From positions 1 through 32,430 of the forward strand of contig DASYJY010000181.1 of assembly GCA_035995985.1 (NCBI GenBank): a stretch of 32,430 bases of DNA, in the 5' to 3' direction. Position numbers and translations under genes: made by a program. Position 1 is the first letter of the stretch, and every line of letters begins with the position of its first letter. The notes under the pieces were generated by a model that saw only the letters and a program-made list of their open reading frames with translations, did no database searches and was not told where the DNA came from. Source of the stretch: JADGNZ01 sp035995985 (lineage in GTDB: Bacteria; Acidobacteriota; Thermoanaerobaculia; Gp7-AA8). This document shows, piece by piece, positions 16,602 through 24,498 of the stretch.

Positions 16602-16911
16602 GCTGCGGCGTGAGCGTCCCGCCGACGTAGTGCATCAGGTAGAAGTCGACGCTCTTTTTGATCAGCGTGTCGCCGGCGCGGAAAAAGTACTCGATCGTGT
16701 CGAGCCGTCCGACGATCTCCGCATCGAGCCCCGTCTCTTCCTGCACCTCGCGCAACGCCGCCTGCTCCGACGTCTCCCCCGCGGAAACCGCGCCCTTCGG
16801 CAATCCCCAACGCGACCGTCCCCGCGTGGCGATCATCGCCACGAACGGCGCGCCATCGCGAAGGTCGATGACCGCGCCGCCTGAAGAATGCTCGTTGCGA
16901 GTCTTCGGCAT
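16462..16911 (-). CDS. Nudix hydrolase
   Basis: The 149-residue protein has a complete Nudix box starting at G40: GAVSAGETSEQAALREVQEE then TG, fitting GX5EX7REUXEEXGU with R54, E55, E58 and E59 present. WGLPKG just before it is typical of MutT/ADP-ribose/Ap4A-type members. These enzymes hydrolyse nucleoside diphosphates linked to another group; the sequence does not settle the substrate. It starts 11 bases after the DUF11 gene on the same strand, so it is probably the last gene of that operon. Its 3' end overlaps the convergent phosphoesterase gene by 140 bases, and both frames are open there. As the Nudix C-terminus (WVPLPEAIRRASFD) is recognisable family sequence, this strand is the ancestral coding strand of the overlap. 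Confidence 0.93.
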   Translation of the reverse strand: MPKTRNEHSSGGAVIDLRDGAPFVAMIATRGRSRWGLPKGAVSAGETSEQAALREVQEETGLDAEIVGRLDTIEYFFRAGDTLIKKSVDFYLMHYVGGTLTPQLSEVDDVEWVPLPEAIRRASFDSERKLLSSALAQIDAVVKRAGASS

Positions 16912-16922
16912 GGCCGCAGATT

Positions 16923-18689
16923 CTACGGTTTCATCAGCGCCAGAGCCAACGCCGCGAGCGCGGCGGCGAGAAGAAACATCATCATCCGCGAGAGTGCCGG
17001 CACGATCCCCACGACCACGAACGCCGTTGGATCCGACGGTGCCGCGGTGGACGGATCGTCAGACAGCCTCGTGGCGTCGTTCGTCCCATTGCCATCGGAG
17101 TCGTACGAAACCGTTGCCTGGTTCGCGATCGTAGTTCCGCTCGTTCCGTTGTGGACGAGCGCCTGGATCGAGATCGTCACGCTTCCACTTCCGGCCACGG
17201 CGCCGTTCCAGGTGACCGTGTTCGTGCCGATGTTCGCGACGGCAGTGCCGCTGCTCGCCGTGGCACCGACGAGCGTGAGCGACGACGGCAACACGTCGCT
17301 CAATTCGTTGCCGGGGTTGTCCGTCTGCGCGATGCTGCCGGAGTTCGTGAGGACGATCGTGTAGGTGATGAAGGAGCCTTCCGGATGCGTGGCTCCGCCT
17401 ACGATCGATTTCGCCGCCGCGATGTTCGGTGGAGTGCCGACGGAGGCGGACGAAGTGGAACTGTTGTTCGCACTATTCGGGTCCGAGGTGGGCGTGGTCA
17501 CGGTGGCTGCGTTGTTGACGGCGGTACCCGCTGGAGTTGCCGGATCGACGACGACGTCGAGCGCGAATGCGGCCACGGCTCCTGCTGCCATCGGCGTCGT
17601 CGAACAGACGATCGTCCCATTCGTTCCGGCCGTCGGCGTGGTACACGACCACCCCGCGGGAACAGAGAGCGCCGTAAACCGAAGCGCAGCGGGGAGCACG
17701 TCGGTCATCGTCACACTGGTCGCATCGCTTGGACCGTTGTTCGTGACGGTGATCGTGTAGTGAAGCAGTCCGCCCGCGACGACGAGCGACGGCGTCCGCG
17801 TCTTTGTGATCCCGATGTCCGCGACAGCCGCGGTGGTCACGCTCGCGGTCGCGGAGTCGTTGGCCGGAGTCGCGTCGCCGGCCGCGGAAACGGTCGCGGT
17901 GGCGCTGAGAGTCGTTCCGCCGGCGACGGAGCTCGGCACGTTCGAAACGATCGTGAACGTCGCCTGTGTCGCCGAATTCATCGTCGATGACAGGGAGCAA
18001 GTGATCGTTCCGTTCGTCCCCGCGACCGGCGTGGTGCAGGTCCATCCGGCTGGCGCTGCAATCGAGACGAACGTTGTGGGCGCTGGAAGGGGGACGCTGA
18101 CCGACGCGTCGCTGGCGGCGCTCGGACCGTTGTTCGTCACGACTAAGGTCCACGTCAAATCCGTTCCCGCATTCACAGGATCAGGCGTTCCGGCGATGGT
18201 CACACTGAAGTCAGTCGAAGGCGCGACCAGAACGTCCACGTCGAAGCTGTTGTCGTTCGCGTTGGGATCAGGCGTCGCGCTGCTGATGGTCGCGGTCGTG
18301 CTGAACGTTCCAGAAGCCGTCGGCAAAGTTGACGCGGTGATCGTGACCGTTGCTGTTCCCGGAGGCAGCGCCGGAGTCGTGCAGTTGACCGTTCCGCCGC
18401 TGCCTGGAGCGGGCGCAGTACACAACCACCCGGCCGGAGCGCTATCCGACTGAAAGGAAACGCCCGAGGGCAGCGGAAAGTTCAGTGTCAGCGACGCGGC
18501 GTCGGCCGGACCTTCGTTGCTCACGTTGATGACGTAATCGAAGTTTGCTCCTGCGGCGACGGGCTGCATCTGCGCCACCGAAACCTGGACCGACGCGCTG
18601 GCCGAAGGCAACTGAATGGCGATGGCGAACTGGGGAACGAGACAAAAGATGACCAGGCCGCACGTCGCGGCAAGTGGGCGCTTGAACAA
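16923..18689 (-). CDS. Exported DUF11-repeat protein with IPTL-like C-terminal sorting signal
   Basis: The 588-residue protein has an N-terminal signal (KRPLAATCGLVIFCLVPQFAIA) and four DUF11 beta-sandwich repeats at about 35-155, 160-285, 290-410 and 420-555. These are recognisable by TxTVTNNGPSDA and xLPAGWSCTTP-type motifs; paired cysteines recur in repeats 1-3. The tail from 563, VPALSRMMMFLLAAALAALA then LMKP, resembles IPTL-CTERM: a short (I/V)P-x-LS motif, one membrane helix and a basic end. That tail would anchor or sort the protein at the envelope. The start appears to be TTG at 18689: AAGGAG lies about 10 bases upstream and overlaps the stop codon of the hydrolase gene, and no in-frame ATG precedes the signal peptide. 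Likely a surface protein of unknown partner. Confidence 0.85.
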   Translation of the reverse strand: MFKRPLAATCGLVIFCLVPQFAIAIQLPSASASVQVSVAQMQPVAAGANFDYVINVSNEGPADAASLTLNFPLPSGVSFQSDSAPAGWLCTAPAPGSGGTVNCTTPALPPGTATVTITASTLPTASGTFSTTATISSATPDPNANDNSFDVDVLVAPSTDFSVTIAGTPDPVNAGTDLTWTLVVTNNGPSAASDASVSVPLPAPTTFVSIAAPAGWTCTTPVAGTNGTITCSLSSTMNSATQATFTIVSNVPSSVAGGTTLSATATVSAAGDATPANDSATASVTTAAVADIGITKTRTPSLVVAGGLLHYTITVTNNGPSDATSVTMTDVLPAALRFTALSVPAGWSCTTPTAGTNGTIVCSTTPMAAGAVAAFALDVVVDPATPAGTAVNNAATVTTPTSDPNSANNSSTSSASVGTPPNIAAAKSIVGGATHPEGSFITYTIVLTNSGSIAQTDNPGNELSDVLPSSLTLVGATASSGTAVANIGTNTVTWNGAVAGSGSVTISIQALVHNGTSGTTIANQATVSYDSDGNGTNDATRLSDDPSTAAPSDPTAFVVVGIVPALSRMMMFLLAAALAALALALMKP

Positions 18690-18703
18690 TTCGGGAGATC
18701 TCC

Positions 18704-19735
18704 TTAGGGCTGCGGAACGGACGGCGCATTATGCGCGAGAAAGTCGCGCAACTCGCGCTCCCACGCCGCCGCCCACGTGTGCGTGCTGTGGCCGTGCGTG
18801 GCGTCGCTAGTCGGGATGAGCACGTATCGTCCGCGCTTCATGCGCTTCATGGCTGCCTTGAGGATGCCGAGCTCCGGCGGGTTGATGAAATCGTCCGCGG
18901 AGTTGATGGCCAGCAGCGGCGCGGTGATGCGTTCGAGTTGCGCCGATGGGTCGTAATCACTCGACGATTCGATCGCGTACAGCAGATCGTCGGCGTCCGT
19001 CGCCGCCAATCGCGTCTTCATCTGCTCGCCGATCCAGCGATCGGCGTCATCGCGCGTCGCACCCGATTTCTGCCACTGCAACGGAGCACTGCCTGCGAGG
19101 AGAAGGATCTGCACGGCGCCGGCGAGATCGTTGCGGTGCAGGTCGTCGATCATCATCTTTCGCCACATGCGATTGCGCCCCGCGATCTGCGCCGGCGCGC
19201 TGGCCAGCGGCACGAGCGCGTCCGCGGCATCCGGCCAGCGCTCGCCCCACATCCACGTCTGCATCCCGCCCATCGACGTCCCCATCACGAGGTGGAGATG
19301 CTCGATCCCCAATCCATCAACGAGCAACCGATGCTGCAACTCGACCATGTCGCCGTAGCCGTAGTGCGGAAACTTCGACCGCAATCCATCGCTAGGCTTG
19401 CTCGACTTCCCATGCCCGATGTTGGTCGGAATGACGATGAAGTAGCGGCTCGCATCGAGCACGCCGCCCGGCTTGAAGAGCACGCCCGCGAAACGATCGC
19501 TCAGAAACTGCTGCAGCGAACCGCCGGTACCGTGCAGCACGAGGACGGCGTTCGTTCCATGCTCCGTCCGCCGCAATTTCCCGATTGTCGCGTAGTGAAC
19601 ACGCACCTCGGGCAGAACCTCGCCGCTCCGGAAGTGAAAGTCTTTGACGACGAAGTCGGCCTCGGACGCCGCGGGGATTTGCGCGTTGGCGGAGAGGGAA
19701 AAAAGGACGACGAGAACCGCGGCGAGGTTACGCAT
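18704..19735 (-). CDS. Exported alpha/beta hydrolase of the homoserine O-acetyltransferase (MetX-like) family
   Basis: The 343-residue protein starts at ATG 19735, which has AGGAGG six bases upstream. It carries a signal peptide (RNLAAVLVVLFSLSANAQ), unlike the cytoplasmic MetX. The fold is MetX-like: RVHYATIGKL, VLVLHGTGGS (oxyanion region), nucleophile S154 in GTSMGGMQTW, acid D281 or D282 in NSADDFINPPE, and H316 in THGHSTHTW. The MetX-type GGSMGG is GTSMGG here. I infer an exported esterase or acyltransferase rather than a methionine-pathway enzyme; the substrate is unknown. Upstream, hicA ends 15 bases before the start; downstream, the DUF11 ribosome site overlaps its stop, so all are probably on one transcript. 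Confidence 0.87.
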   Translation of the reverse strand: MRNLAAVLVVLFSLSANAQIPAASEADFVVKDFHFRSGEVLPEVRVHYATIGKLRRTEHGTNAVLVLHGTGGSLQQFLSDRFAGVLFKPGGVLDASRYFIVIPTNIGHGKSSKPSDGLRSKFPHYGYGDMVELQHRLLVDGLGIEHLHLVMGTSMGGMQTWMWGERWPDAADALVPLASAPAQIAGRNRMWRKMMIDDLHRNDLAGAVQILLLAGSAPLQWQKSGATRDDADRWIGEQMKTRLAATDADDLLYAIESSSDYDPSAQLERITAPLLAINSADDFINPPELGILKAAMKRMKRGRYVLIPTSDATHGHSTHTWAAAWERELRDFLAHNAPSVPQP

Positions 19736-19750
19736 CAAAGGCCTCCTGCT

Positions 19751-19945
19751 TCACGTGTGGCCAGGGCGCGCGATTCCAAGGTCGCGGCAAATCTTCCGAA
19801 TGAGCTCATCGTTGATTTCGGGATGTCTCGGAACGGCGGAGCGCCGATTGAGCGCCGCATTGGTATACCAGGAATGCCGAGCTCCTTCTCGCAAAAGGGC
19901 GCACCCATGCTCCGTGAGCCAGCGCTCGAACGCGCGACGTTTCAT
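19751..19945 (-). CDS. hicA: HicA toxin (mRNA interferase)
   Basis: The 64-residue protein has the length and pattern of HicA: KRRAFERWLTEHG at the N-terminus, catalytic-type H24 in GARHSWYTN, and the C-terminal VPRHPEINDELIRKICRDLG. HicA folds as a small double-stranded-RNA-binding-like domain and cleaves mRNA; HicB binds and blocks it. The start codon overlaps the hicB stop (ATGA), giving coupled translation. Here the antitoxin gene comes first. The gene lies 15 bases before the exported hydrolase gene. All key residues appear intact. Confidence 0.92.
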   Translation of the reverse strand: MKRRAFERWLTEHGCALLREGARHSWYTNAALNRRSAVPRHPEINDELIRKICRDLGIARPGHT

Positions 19946-20151
19946 ACAGCGATGCGGATTTCCTCGAAGTCATCGGCGGCGGCCGAGCGGGCGTCGGCGC
20001 GATTGAGCTCGAGTGCCTCGGCCAACGTAACGCGAAGCGTATCGACAAGTTCTTCGCGCGTCGCTTCCTGACAGTTCACGCCGGGAACCTCTTCGACCCA
20101 TCCAATCCAACAGCCGCCTGACTGCTTCACGATCGCGGTGTATTCACTCAT
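19942..20151 (-). CDS. hicB: HicB antitoxin
   Basis: The 69-residue protein starts at ATG 20151. It has the partial RNase H-like HicB fold: SEYTAIVKQSGGCWIGWVEE, VPGVNCQEATREELVDTLR, then LAEALELNR. There is no C-terminal DNA-binding domain beyond residue 69, so this is the short HicB form. It neutralises HicA, encoded next with a 4-base overlap. An upstream in-frame TTG at 20169 is less likely than the ATG. A frameshifted DUF4926 gene lies 79 bases away on the other strand. Confidence 0.9.
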   Translation of the reverse strand: MSEYTAIVKQSGGCWIGWVEEVPGVNCQEATREELVDTLRVTLAEALELNRADARSAAADDFEEIRIAV

Positions 20152-20230
20152 TGCGGCATCGTAGCGCAAACGAAGAAACGGCTAGCTTCGCCAGCTTCCT
20201 TGCGGCGGAGTATCGTATGCAGGCACGCCG

Positions 20231-20462
20231 ATGGCTTACTCCGTTCTAGACACTGTCGTTCTCGACCGCGACTCCTGAGCATGGACTTAAGCGCGGCGAT
20301 CTCGGTGCGATCGTCGAACTTTTCGAGCCGGATGCCTTCGAGGTCGAATTCGTAACCGCCTCCGGTCGGACTGGCGCTTTGCTTACCTTGTGCGCAGCTG
20401 ATGTGCGTCAAATTGCCGATGAAGATCTTGTACCTGTCCGCCCATTCGCGCGGTCCGCGTAG
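20231..20462 (+). pseudogene. Frameshifted DUF4926 gene
   Basis: From ATG 20231 the reading is MAYSVLDTVVLDRDS and then TGA at 20276. Shifting one base, from 20277, the reading continues EHGLKRGDLGAIVELFEPDA and ends at TAG 20460-20462 after VRQIADEDLVPVRPF. Joined, the two parts give a protein of about 76 residues with the DUF4926 pattern (D-x-V-V-L...EHGL-x-x-GD-x-G-x-I-V). The usual DLPEHGL would need two more bases at the break, so a 2-base deletion is likely. DUF4926 is a small domain often found in toxin-antitoxin-like contexts; its function is not established. A sequencing error is the alternative. Confidence 0.72.
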
Positions 20463-20480
20463 TGTCGCGGTCGGAACGAC

Positions 20481-20740
20481 TCAATCACGTTTCTTGAGTC
20501 GCTGCTCGATGCGATCGCGGACTTCTTCCCACCGTTCGCCCGTAGATTCGCCTGCCGTCACGCGACGTGCCCGGCGAACGATTTCGAGCGCCCACTCTTG
20601 TTCGACGACGCCTTCGTCAACAATCTCCGCGAACGCGAGTTTGAGTGCCGCGACGGTTTGCTCTCGGCTCACCGAAGGAAACTGCTTCACAAATTCATCG
20701 ATCGATCGCCGGCCGCAAGGTAGTCGAAGAGGTTGTGCGA
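20481..20740 (-). pseudogene. Chimeric, frameshifted DUF433 / addiction-module antitoxin
   Basis: Reading from about 20704 to the stop at 20481 gives RSIDEFVKQFPSVSREQTVA, the C-terminal helix-turn-helix-like part of DUF433 antitoxins. It is followed without a break by a tail (EWALEIVRRARR, GERWEEVRDRIEQRLKK) that resembles the C-terminus of TIGR02574 addiction-module components. Just upstream, in the next frame (about 20706-20737), the DNA reads HNLFDYLAAGD, the DUF433 segment that normally precedes SIDEF. One base is missing at the GATCGATCG run. The N-terminal DUF433 sheet is not recognisable. I read this as a decayed fusion of two antitoxin genes. The open frame itself runs to a TTG at 20753 but its first dozen residues are out of frame. 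Confidence 0.6.
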
Positions 20741-21081
20741 TGGCTGAGAGCAACCAGCGCCATCGTCAGACGTTAGAGGCCACCGTAATGCCTGCGGGCG
20801 TCCGGAGCGAGCGCCTTGGGCAGATCCTGGGGTTCATCCTTTACGTCGCGACGCTCGCGAGTGGTACCTCGTATCGATGGGCAAGAGCACGAGGGAGTGG
20901 TCGAGATGCTCACTTCCACCGGTGCGTTTGTAGCGGTGTACATCAAGGGCCAGATCGAGAAGAACCGTGAGCTCCGTGGCAAGCGGCCGAATAGCTAGTC
21001 CTGCTACAGCCATATCTCAAAAGGAAGCCGTTGTCGTCACTTAGGGTCAGTGGCTTACCGGCGCAACACCACGCAACTCTG
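20741..21081. other. Gene-free stretch, probably decayed DNA
   Basis: About 340 bases between the broken antitoxin gene and the phosphatase promoter. Short open frames exist on both strands, including one ending at 20998 on the plus strand (GVVEMLTSTGAFVAVYIKGQ), but none resembles a family I know and none has a start signal. Its position beside two frameshifted antitoxin genes suggests remnants of the same accessory insertion. I see no hairpin or tandem repeat in it. Confidence 0.4.
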
Positions 21082-21087
21082 TATAAT
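21082..21087 (+). promoter_or_regulatory. Consensus -10 element of the phosphatase/kinase operon
   Basis: A perfect TATAAT lies 21 bases before ATG 21109, preceded by TG directly at its 5' side. No good -35 hexamer is at 16-18 bases; TTACCG at 21055-21060 is too far. Transcription would begin near 21094, leaving a leader of about 15 bases with no purine-rich ribosome site, so translation may be nearly leaderless. Confidence 0.5.
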
Positions 21088-21108
21088 CCGTCCCCTGTTT
21101 CCACGCAT

Positions 21109-22224
21109 ATGAGCGAGTCACTCACGGCGGAAAACTCGGCTGTCCCGATGCCGCGTTTAGGGGTTCAGGCGGTTCTCCGCACGGACGTAGGGCTGGTGCG
21201 CTCCGAGAATCAGGACTTCGGCACGTACACCACGCCGCGTGAGGAGAGCGCCAGCCATCCCGGCGGACGGCTCCTCGTCGTTGCCGACGGCATGGGGGGG
21301 CATCGCGGCGGCGCTACCGCCTCCCGTCTCGCCGGCGAAACCGTTAAGGCTCAATACCTCGGCAGCGAGACGTACGACATCGCCCAGGCTCTTCGCGAAG
21401 CGCTCACGCGCGCGAACGCGAGGATTTTCACCGAGGCGCAGGCCAATCCTGATTTGCGAGGGATGGGGACGACGACATCGGCGCTCGTCGTCAAGAACGA
21501 CGAGGCCTGGTTCGCGCACGTCGGCGACTCGCGCATTTACCTCGTGCGCGGCGACGACATCAGTCAGATCACCGAGGATCATTCGCTGGTCGCGTCGATG
21601 GTGAGGGAAGGGCTGCTCACGCCGAAGGAAGCGGAGACGCATCCGCGGCGGAACGTTCTGCAACGCTCGATGGGCGTCGGCGAAGACGTTGAGATCGATG
21701 TCAGCGGGCCGTTCGACGTCAGAGAGAACGACATCTTCATCCTCTGCAGCGATGGACTGCATGGTCTCGTCAAAGAGCCGGAGCTGAAAGAGATCGCCGC
21801 GCTGCCGATCGATCAGGCCGCGACCGAGTACGTGAAGCGTGCGCTGTCGCGCGGCGCTCCGGACAACGTCACCGTCATCGTCGCGAAGATCGTTCCGATC
21901 GACGACGCCGGCATCGATACGCTCGGCGATGGCGATGAAACGCTGGCCGATCAACCGTTTGACGAAACGCAGCGCGACACCGCGCCGATCACTCCCATCA
22001 CGGAAGACGTTGGGGAAACGACGCTCGACTTGCCGCCCCAAGCCGAGCGGCTGGAGAAAACCGTCGAGACGCCGATCGTTGCGCAGACAGCACCGGCGCC
22101 GCGCGGTTCGATCGTCAAATGGATCCTCATCGCGGTGCTCGTCCTCGGCGGCGCCGGTGCGGCCTGGCTGTACTGGAACCATCAACAAGGAATCGCCGCC
22201 ACGACCACCGCTCCCGCCCGCTAA
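21109..22224 (+). CDS. PP2C-type Ser/Thr protein phosphatase with C-terminal membrane anchor
   Basis: The 371-residue protein starts at ATG 21109; the longer frame upstream crosses the promoter. The catalytic domain (about 15-260) has the PP2C motifs: DVGLVRSENQD, D60-G61 in VADGMGGHRGG, GMGTT, HVGDSRIYLVR, D215 in CSDGLHG and D252 in APDNVTV. These bind the two metals that hydrolyse phospho-Ser/Thr. A linker of about 75 residues is rich in acidic residues and Thr (DETLAD, GETTLDLP). One TM helix at about 337-357 (WILIAVLVLGGAGAAWLYW) follows, leaving a short tail outside. It opens the six-gene signalling operon, 4 bases before the protease-FHA gene, and presumably reverses the two kinases further along. 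Confidence 0.94.
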   Translation: MSESLTAENSAVPMPRLGVQAVLRTDVGLVRSENQDFGTYTTPREESASHPGGRLLVVADGMGGHRGGATASRLAGETVKAQYLGSETYDIAQALREALTRANARIFTEAQANPDLRGMGTTTSALVVKNDEAWFAHVGDSRIYLVRGDDISQITEDHSLVASMVREGLLTPKEAETHPRRNVLQRSMGVGEDVEIDVSGPFDVRENDIFILCSDGLHGLVKEPELKEIAALPIDQAATEYVKRALSRGAPDNVTVIVAKIVPIDDAGIDTLGDGDETLADQPFDETQRDTAPITPITEDVGETTLDLPPQAERLEKTVETPIVAQTAPAPRGSIVKWILIAVLVLGGAGAAWLYWNHQQGIAATTTAPAR

Positions 22225-22228
22225 TCGC

Positions 22229-23860
22229 ATGGCCTCCTCGCCCCGTCTCCTCGTCGGATTGTTGCTGCTCGCCACCATCGGATGCCGCGGCGACGCCGTG
22301 CATCTCGATCAGGACGCGAGGATGGCGTACGGCGTCAAACCGGCAGTCGTCCGCATCAGCGCGTTCGCCACCGCGCAGTTCCGCTACACGCCGGCCGCGA
22401 TCAAAGCCATCGCTGCCGCGTTAAAGCGCGACGGCTTCTCATCGATTGCACAGAGCCTCGGCGACAGCAGCGAGCTGTCGGTGCCGACCGGCGCGGGCGG
22501 ATCGGGCAGCGGATTCATCATCCATCCCGACGGCCTCGTGCTCACCAGCGGTCATGTCGTCGAGCCGACGCGCAATGCGGACGCGCTCGATCGCGAGTTG
22601 CTGCGCAACGGAGCCATCTCGGCGTTGCTCAAACACTTTCCGGTCGACGATCTTCGCAAGTTGCATCGCAGCGAAGCGCTGGAGCGCTACATCGCCGCGC
22701 TCGTCGACAAGAGCCGGCTGGACAACCGAGTCGTCACGAACGAGATCGAGCTTTCGAATGGCGAGAAACTCCCCTTCACGATCGATCGATTTTCGCCCGC
22801 GCTGGCGCAGCGCGGCACCGACCTCGCGCTGCTGCGCGTCAATCACAAGAACCTCCCCGCGCTGACGCTCGGCGACTCCGACTCCACACGCGTTGGCGAG
22901 TCGATCTGGTCGGTCGGATATCCGGCTGTGGCCAGCAGTACCGACGACGTCATCGGCGGCTGGCTGTCGCGCGACAGCGATCTCGAGGCCACCTTCAATC
23001 CCGGCATCATCACCGCCATCAAACGCGACGTCACCAACACGCCGGTGTTTCAGTCGAACGTGGCCATCTACCGCGGTAACTCCGGCGGACCGGCCGTGAA
23101 TCGCGGCGGCGAAGTGATCGGCATCTCCACGTGGGGCCGCACTGATGCTGAAGCGATCAAGTTCCTCGTTCCGATCAACGTCGCGCGGAGTTTTCTGCGC
23201 GACGCGAATGTGCCGGTCAATGTCGAAGGCGAATTCGACCAGCACTACCGCGCATCGCTCGATGCGGCGCAGGACGGCAAGTGGACGCTGGCTTCAACCG
23301 AGCTGGCCAGCGCGAGCAACCTCTTTCCCAACTCGCCCGACGTCATCCGCTTCCGTCACGACACCGACCGCGCGCTGCAGGCGATGCCGCTCTGGCGTAA
23401 GCATCCCGTGGCCAGCATCGGAGCAGGCGGCGCACTCGCGGCGATCGTGATCGGACTGGCCATCCCGCGCGTGCGCCGTCCGCGCATCCCGCTCGATATG
23501 TTGAAAGTGACCACCGAGCGCGTCGTGTCGCCGGCCAGCGCGCCGGCCGGTGCGCCGCTGATGCTCGGCAAGTTCACGATCCTCAACGGAACCCGCGCCG
23601 GCGAGCGCCTCGGCCTCGGCGGATCGGGCATCCGCGTGGGACGGGAAACGGCAATGTGTGAGATCGTATTGGAGAATCCCAAGGTCTCCCGGCTGCATGC
23701 AGAAGTGGTCTCGATCGACGGCAAAGTGCTGCTGATCGACCGGAATTCGTCGAACGGGACGTACGTCAACGACCAGAAGATCGACAAGCGGTTCCTCAAA
23801 GACGGCGACATCATCTACTTCGGCGGGCGCAACGCGGTTGCGGTCGCCTTCCATGCGTGA
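22229..23860 (+). CDS. Membrane-spanning trypsin-like serine protease with C-terminal FHA domain
   Basis: The 543-residue protein starts at ATG 22229. The leader (RLLVGLLLLATIGC) resembles a lipoprotein signal with Cys20, though the lipobox is imperfect; a plain Sec signal is possible. The protease domain (about 30-340) keeps the triad H109 (TSGHVV), D198 (GTDLALL) and S285 (GNSGGPAV), as in HtrA/trypsin-like enzymes, but no PDZ domain follows. A helical stretch at about 345-385 may be TPR-like. A membrane helix at about 400-420 (VASIGAGGALAAIVIGLAIP) is followed by basic residues and then an FHA domain at about 455-540 (IRVGRET, SRLHAEV, SSNGTYVND). Topology implies a periplasmic protease and a cytoplasmic phospho-Thr reader. 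I infer that FHA binding to a phosphorylated partner could control or localise proteolysis. Confidence 0.9.
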   Translation: MASSPRLLVGLLLLATIGCRGDAVHLDQDARMAYGVKPAVVRISAFATAQFRYTPAAIKAIAAALKRDGFSSIAQSLGDSSELSVPTGAGGSGSGFIIHPDGLVLTSGHVVEPTRNADALDRELLRNGAISALLKHFPVDDLRKLHRSEALERYIAALVDKSRLDNRVVTNEIELSNGEKLPFTIDRFSPALAQRGTDLALLRVNHKNLPALTLGDSDSTRVGESIWSVGYPAVASSTDDVIGGWLSRDSDLEATFNPGIITAIKRDVTNTPVFQSNVAIYRGNSGGPAVNRGGEVIGISTWGRTDAEAIKFLVPINVARSFLRDANVPVNVEGEFDQHYRASLDAAQDGKWTLASTELASASNLFPNSPDVIRFRHDTDRALQAMPLWRKHPVASIGAGGALAAIVIGLAIPRVRRPRIPLDMLKVTTERVVSPASAPAGAPLMLGKFTILNGTRAGERLGLGGSGIRVGRETAMCEIVLENPKVSRLHAEVVSIDGKVLLIDRNSSNGTYVNDQKIDKRFLKDGDIIYFGGRNAVAVAFHA

Positions 23861-23871
23861 GGCGTTGAAAC

Positions 23872-24498
23872 GTGGCTGACAAGCGGTGTGAGAACGGGCA
23901 TTTCATCGACGAGAGCTGGGACCTTTGTCCGTATTGCCCCGCGGAGAACGCTGAATCCGACGTCCCGGTCGTTCGTCCGACGCGATTCGGCGAACCGTCT
24001 CGTCCCGTTGCCGTCCCACCCGAACCGATCCGCCGCCCCACTGCCGTTCCGCCGCCGACCATGAATCGCGACTCCGCTGTCGCGCTGGCCGACGAGCCGG
24101 TCGAGCGCACCGTCGCCGTACAGAAACTCGATCCGCTCGCCGCGCCGAAGCGCTACGTCGTCGGCTGGCTCGTTGGACTCAATGGCGTCGCGCGCGGCGA
24201 ATCGTTCCCCGTTCGCATTGGACGCAACGTTCTCGGGCGCGATCGCCGCTCCGACATCGTCGTCAACGATGACCAGGCATCGTCGCATCATGCGGATCTC
24301 GTGTTCCGCCCCGAGGAGCGACGGTTCATTTTGATGGACCACAACTCGACGAATGGGACGTACGTCAACGACGCCGAGATCGAGCCGCGGCGCGATCTTG
24401 CGCCGAAAGATATCGTCCGCGTCGGCTCGCACAAATACCTGTTCATGCCGCTGTGCGACGAAGGCTTTTTTTGGGATGAAGAGGGCGCGCTGAAATGA
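23872..24498 (+). CDS. Zinc-ribbon FHA-domain protein
   Basis: The 208-residue protein starts at GTG 23872, 11 bases after the protease gene. The N-terminus has a zinc-binding cluster C6-x3-H10 and C19-PY-C22 (MADKRCENGHF, then LCPYC), a type seen at the front of bacterial FHA and kinase proteins. A Pro-rich linker of about 65 residues contains several Thr. The FHA domain lies at about 100-195, with the phosphopeptide-binding residues in IGRNVLGRD, SSHHADL and NSTNGTYVND. It should bind phospho-Thr made by the adjacent kinases, as a cytoplasmic adaptor. Its TGA overlaps the next kinase gene by 4 bases (ATGA), so they are translationally coupled. Confidence 0.9.
   Translation: MADKRCENGHFIDESWDLCPYCPAENAESDVPVVRPTRFGEPSRPVAVPPEPIRRPTAVPPPTMNRDSAVALADEPVERTVAVQKLDPLAAPKRYVVGWLVGLNGVARGESFPVRIGRNVLGRDRRSDIVVNDDQASSHHADLVFRPEERRFILMDHNSTNGTYVNDAEIEPRRDLAPKDIVRVGSHKYLFMPLCDEGFFWDEEGALK

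Noticed and set aside
18731..20071. 446-codon open frame on the plus strand opposite the hydrolase and hicA/hicB
   Set aside because: It crosses three recognisable minus-strand genes and has no motif or start signal of its own.
20906..20998. Possible small OB-fold/IF-1-like peptide (GVVEMLTSTGAFVAVYIKGQ)
   Set aside because: Resemblance is limited to a few residues, length is too short and no start signal is present.
21157..22278. 373-codon minus-strand frame opposite the phosphatase
   Set aside because: Antisense shadow of PP2C; Arg/Asp-rich composition with no domain.
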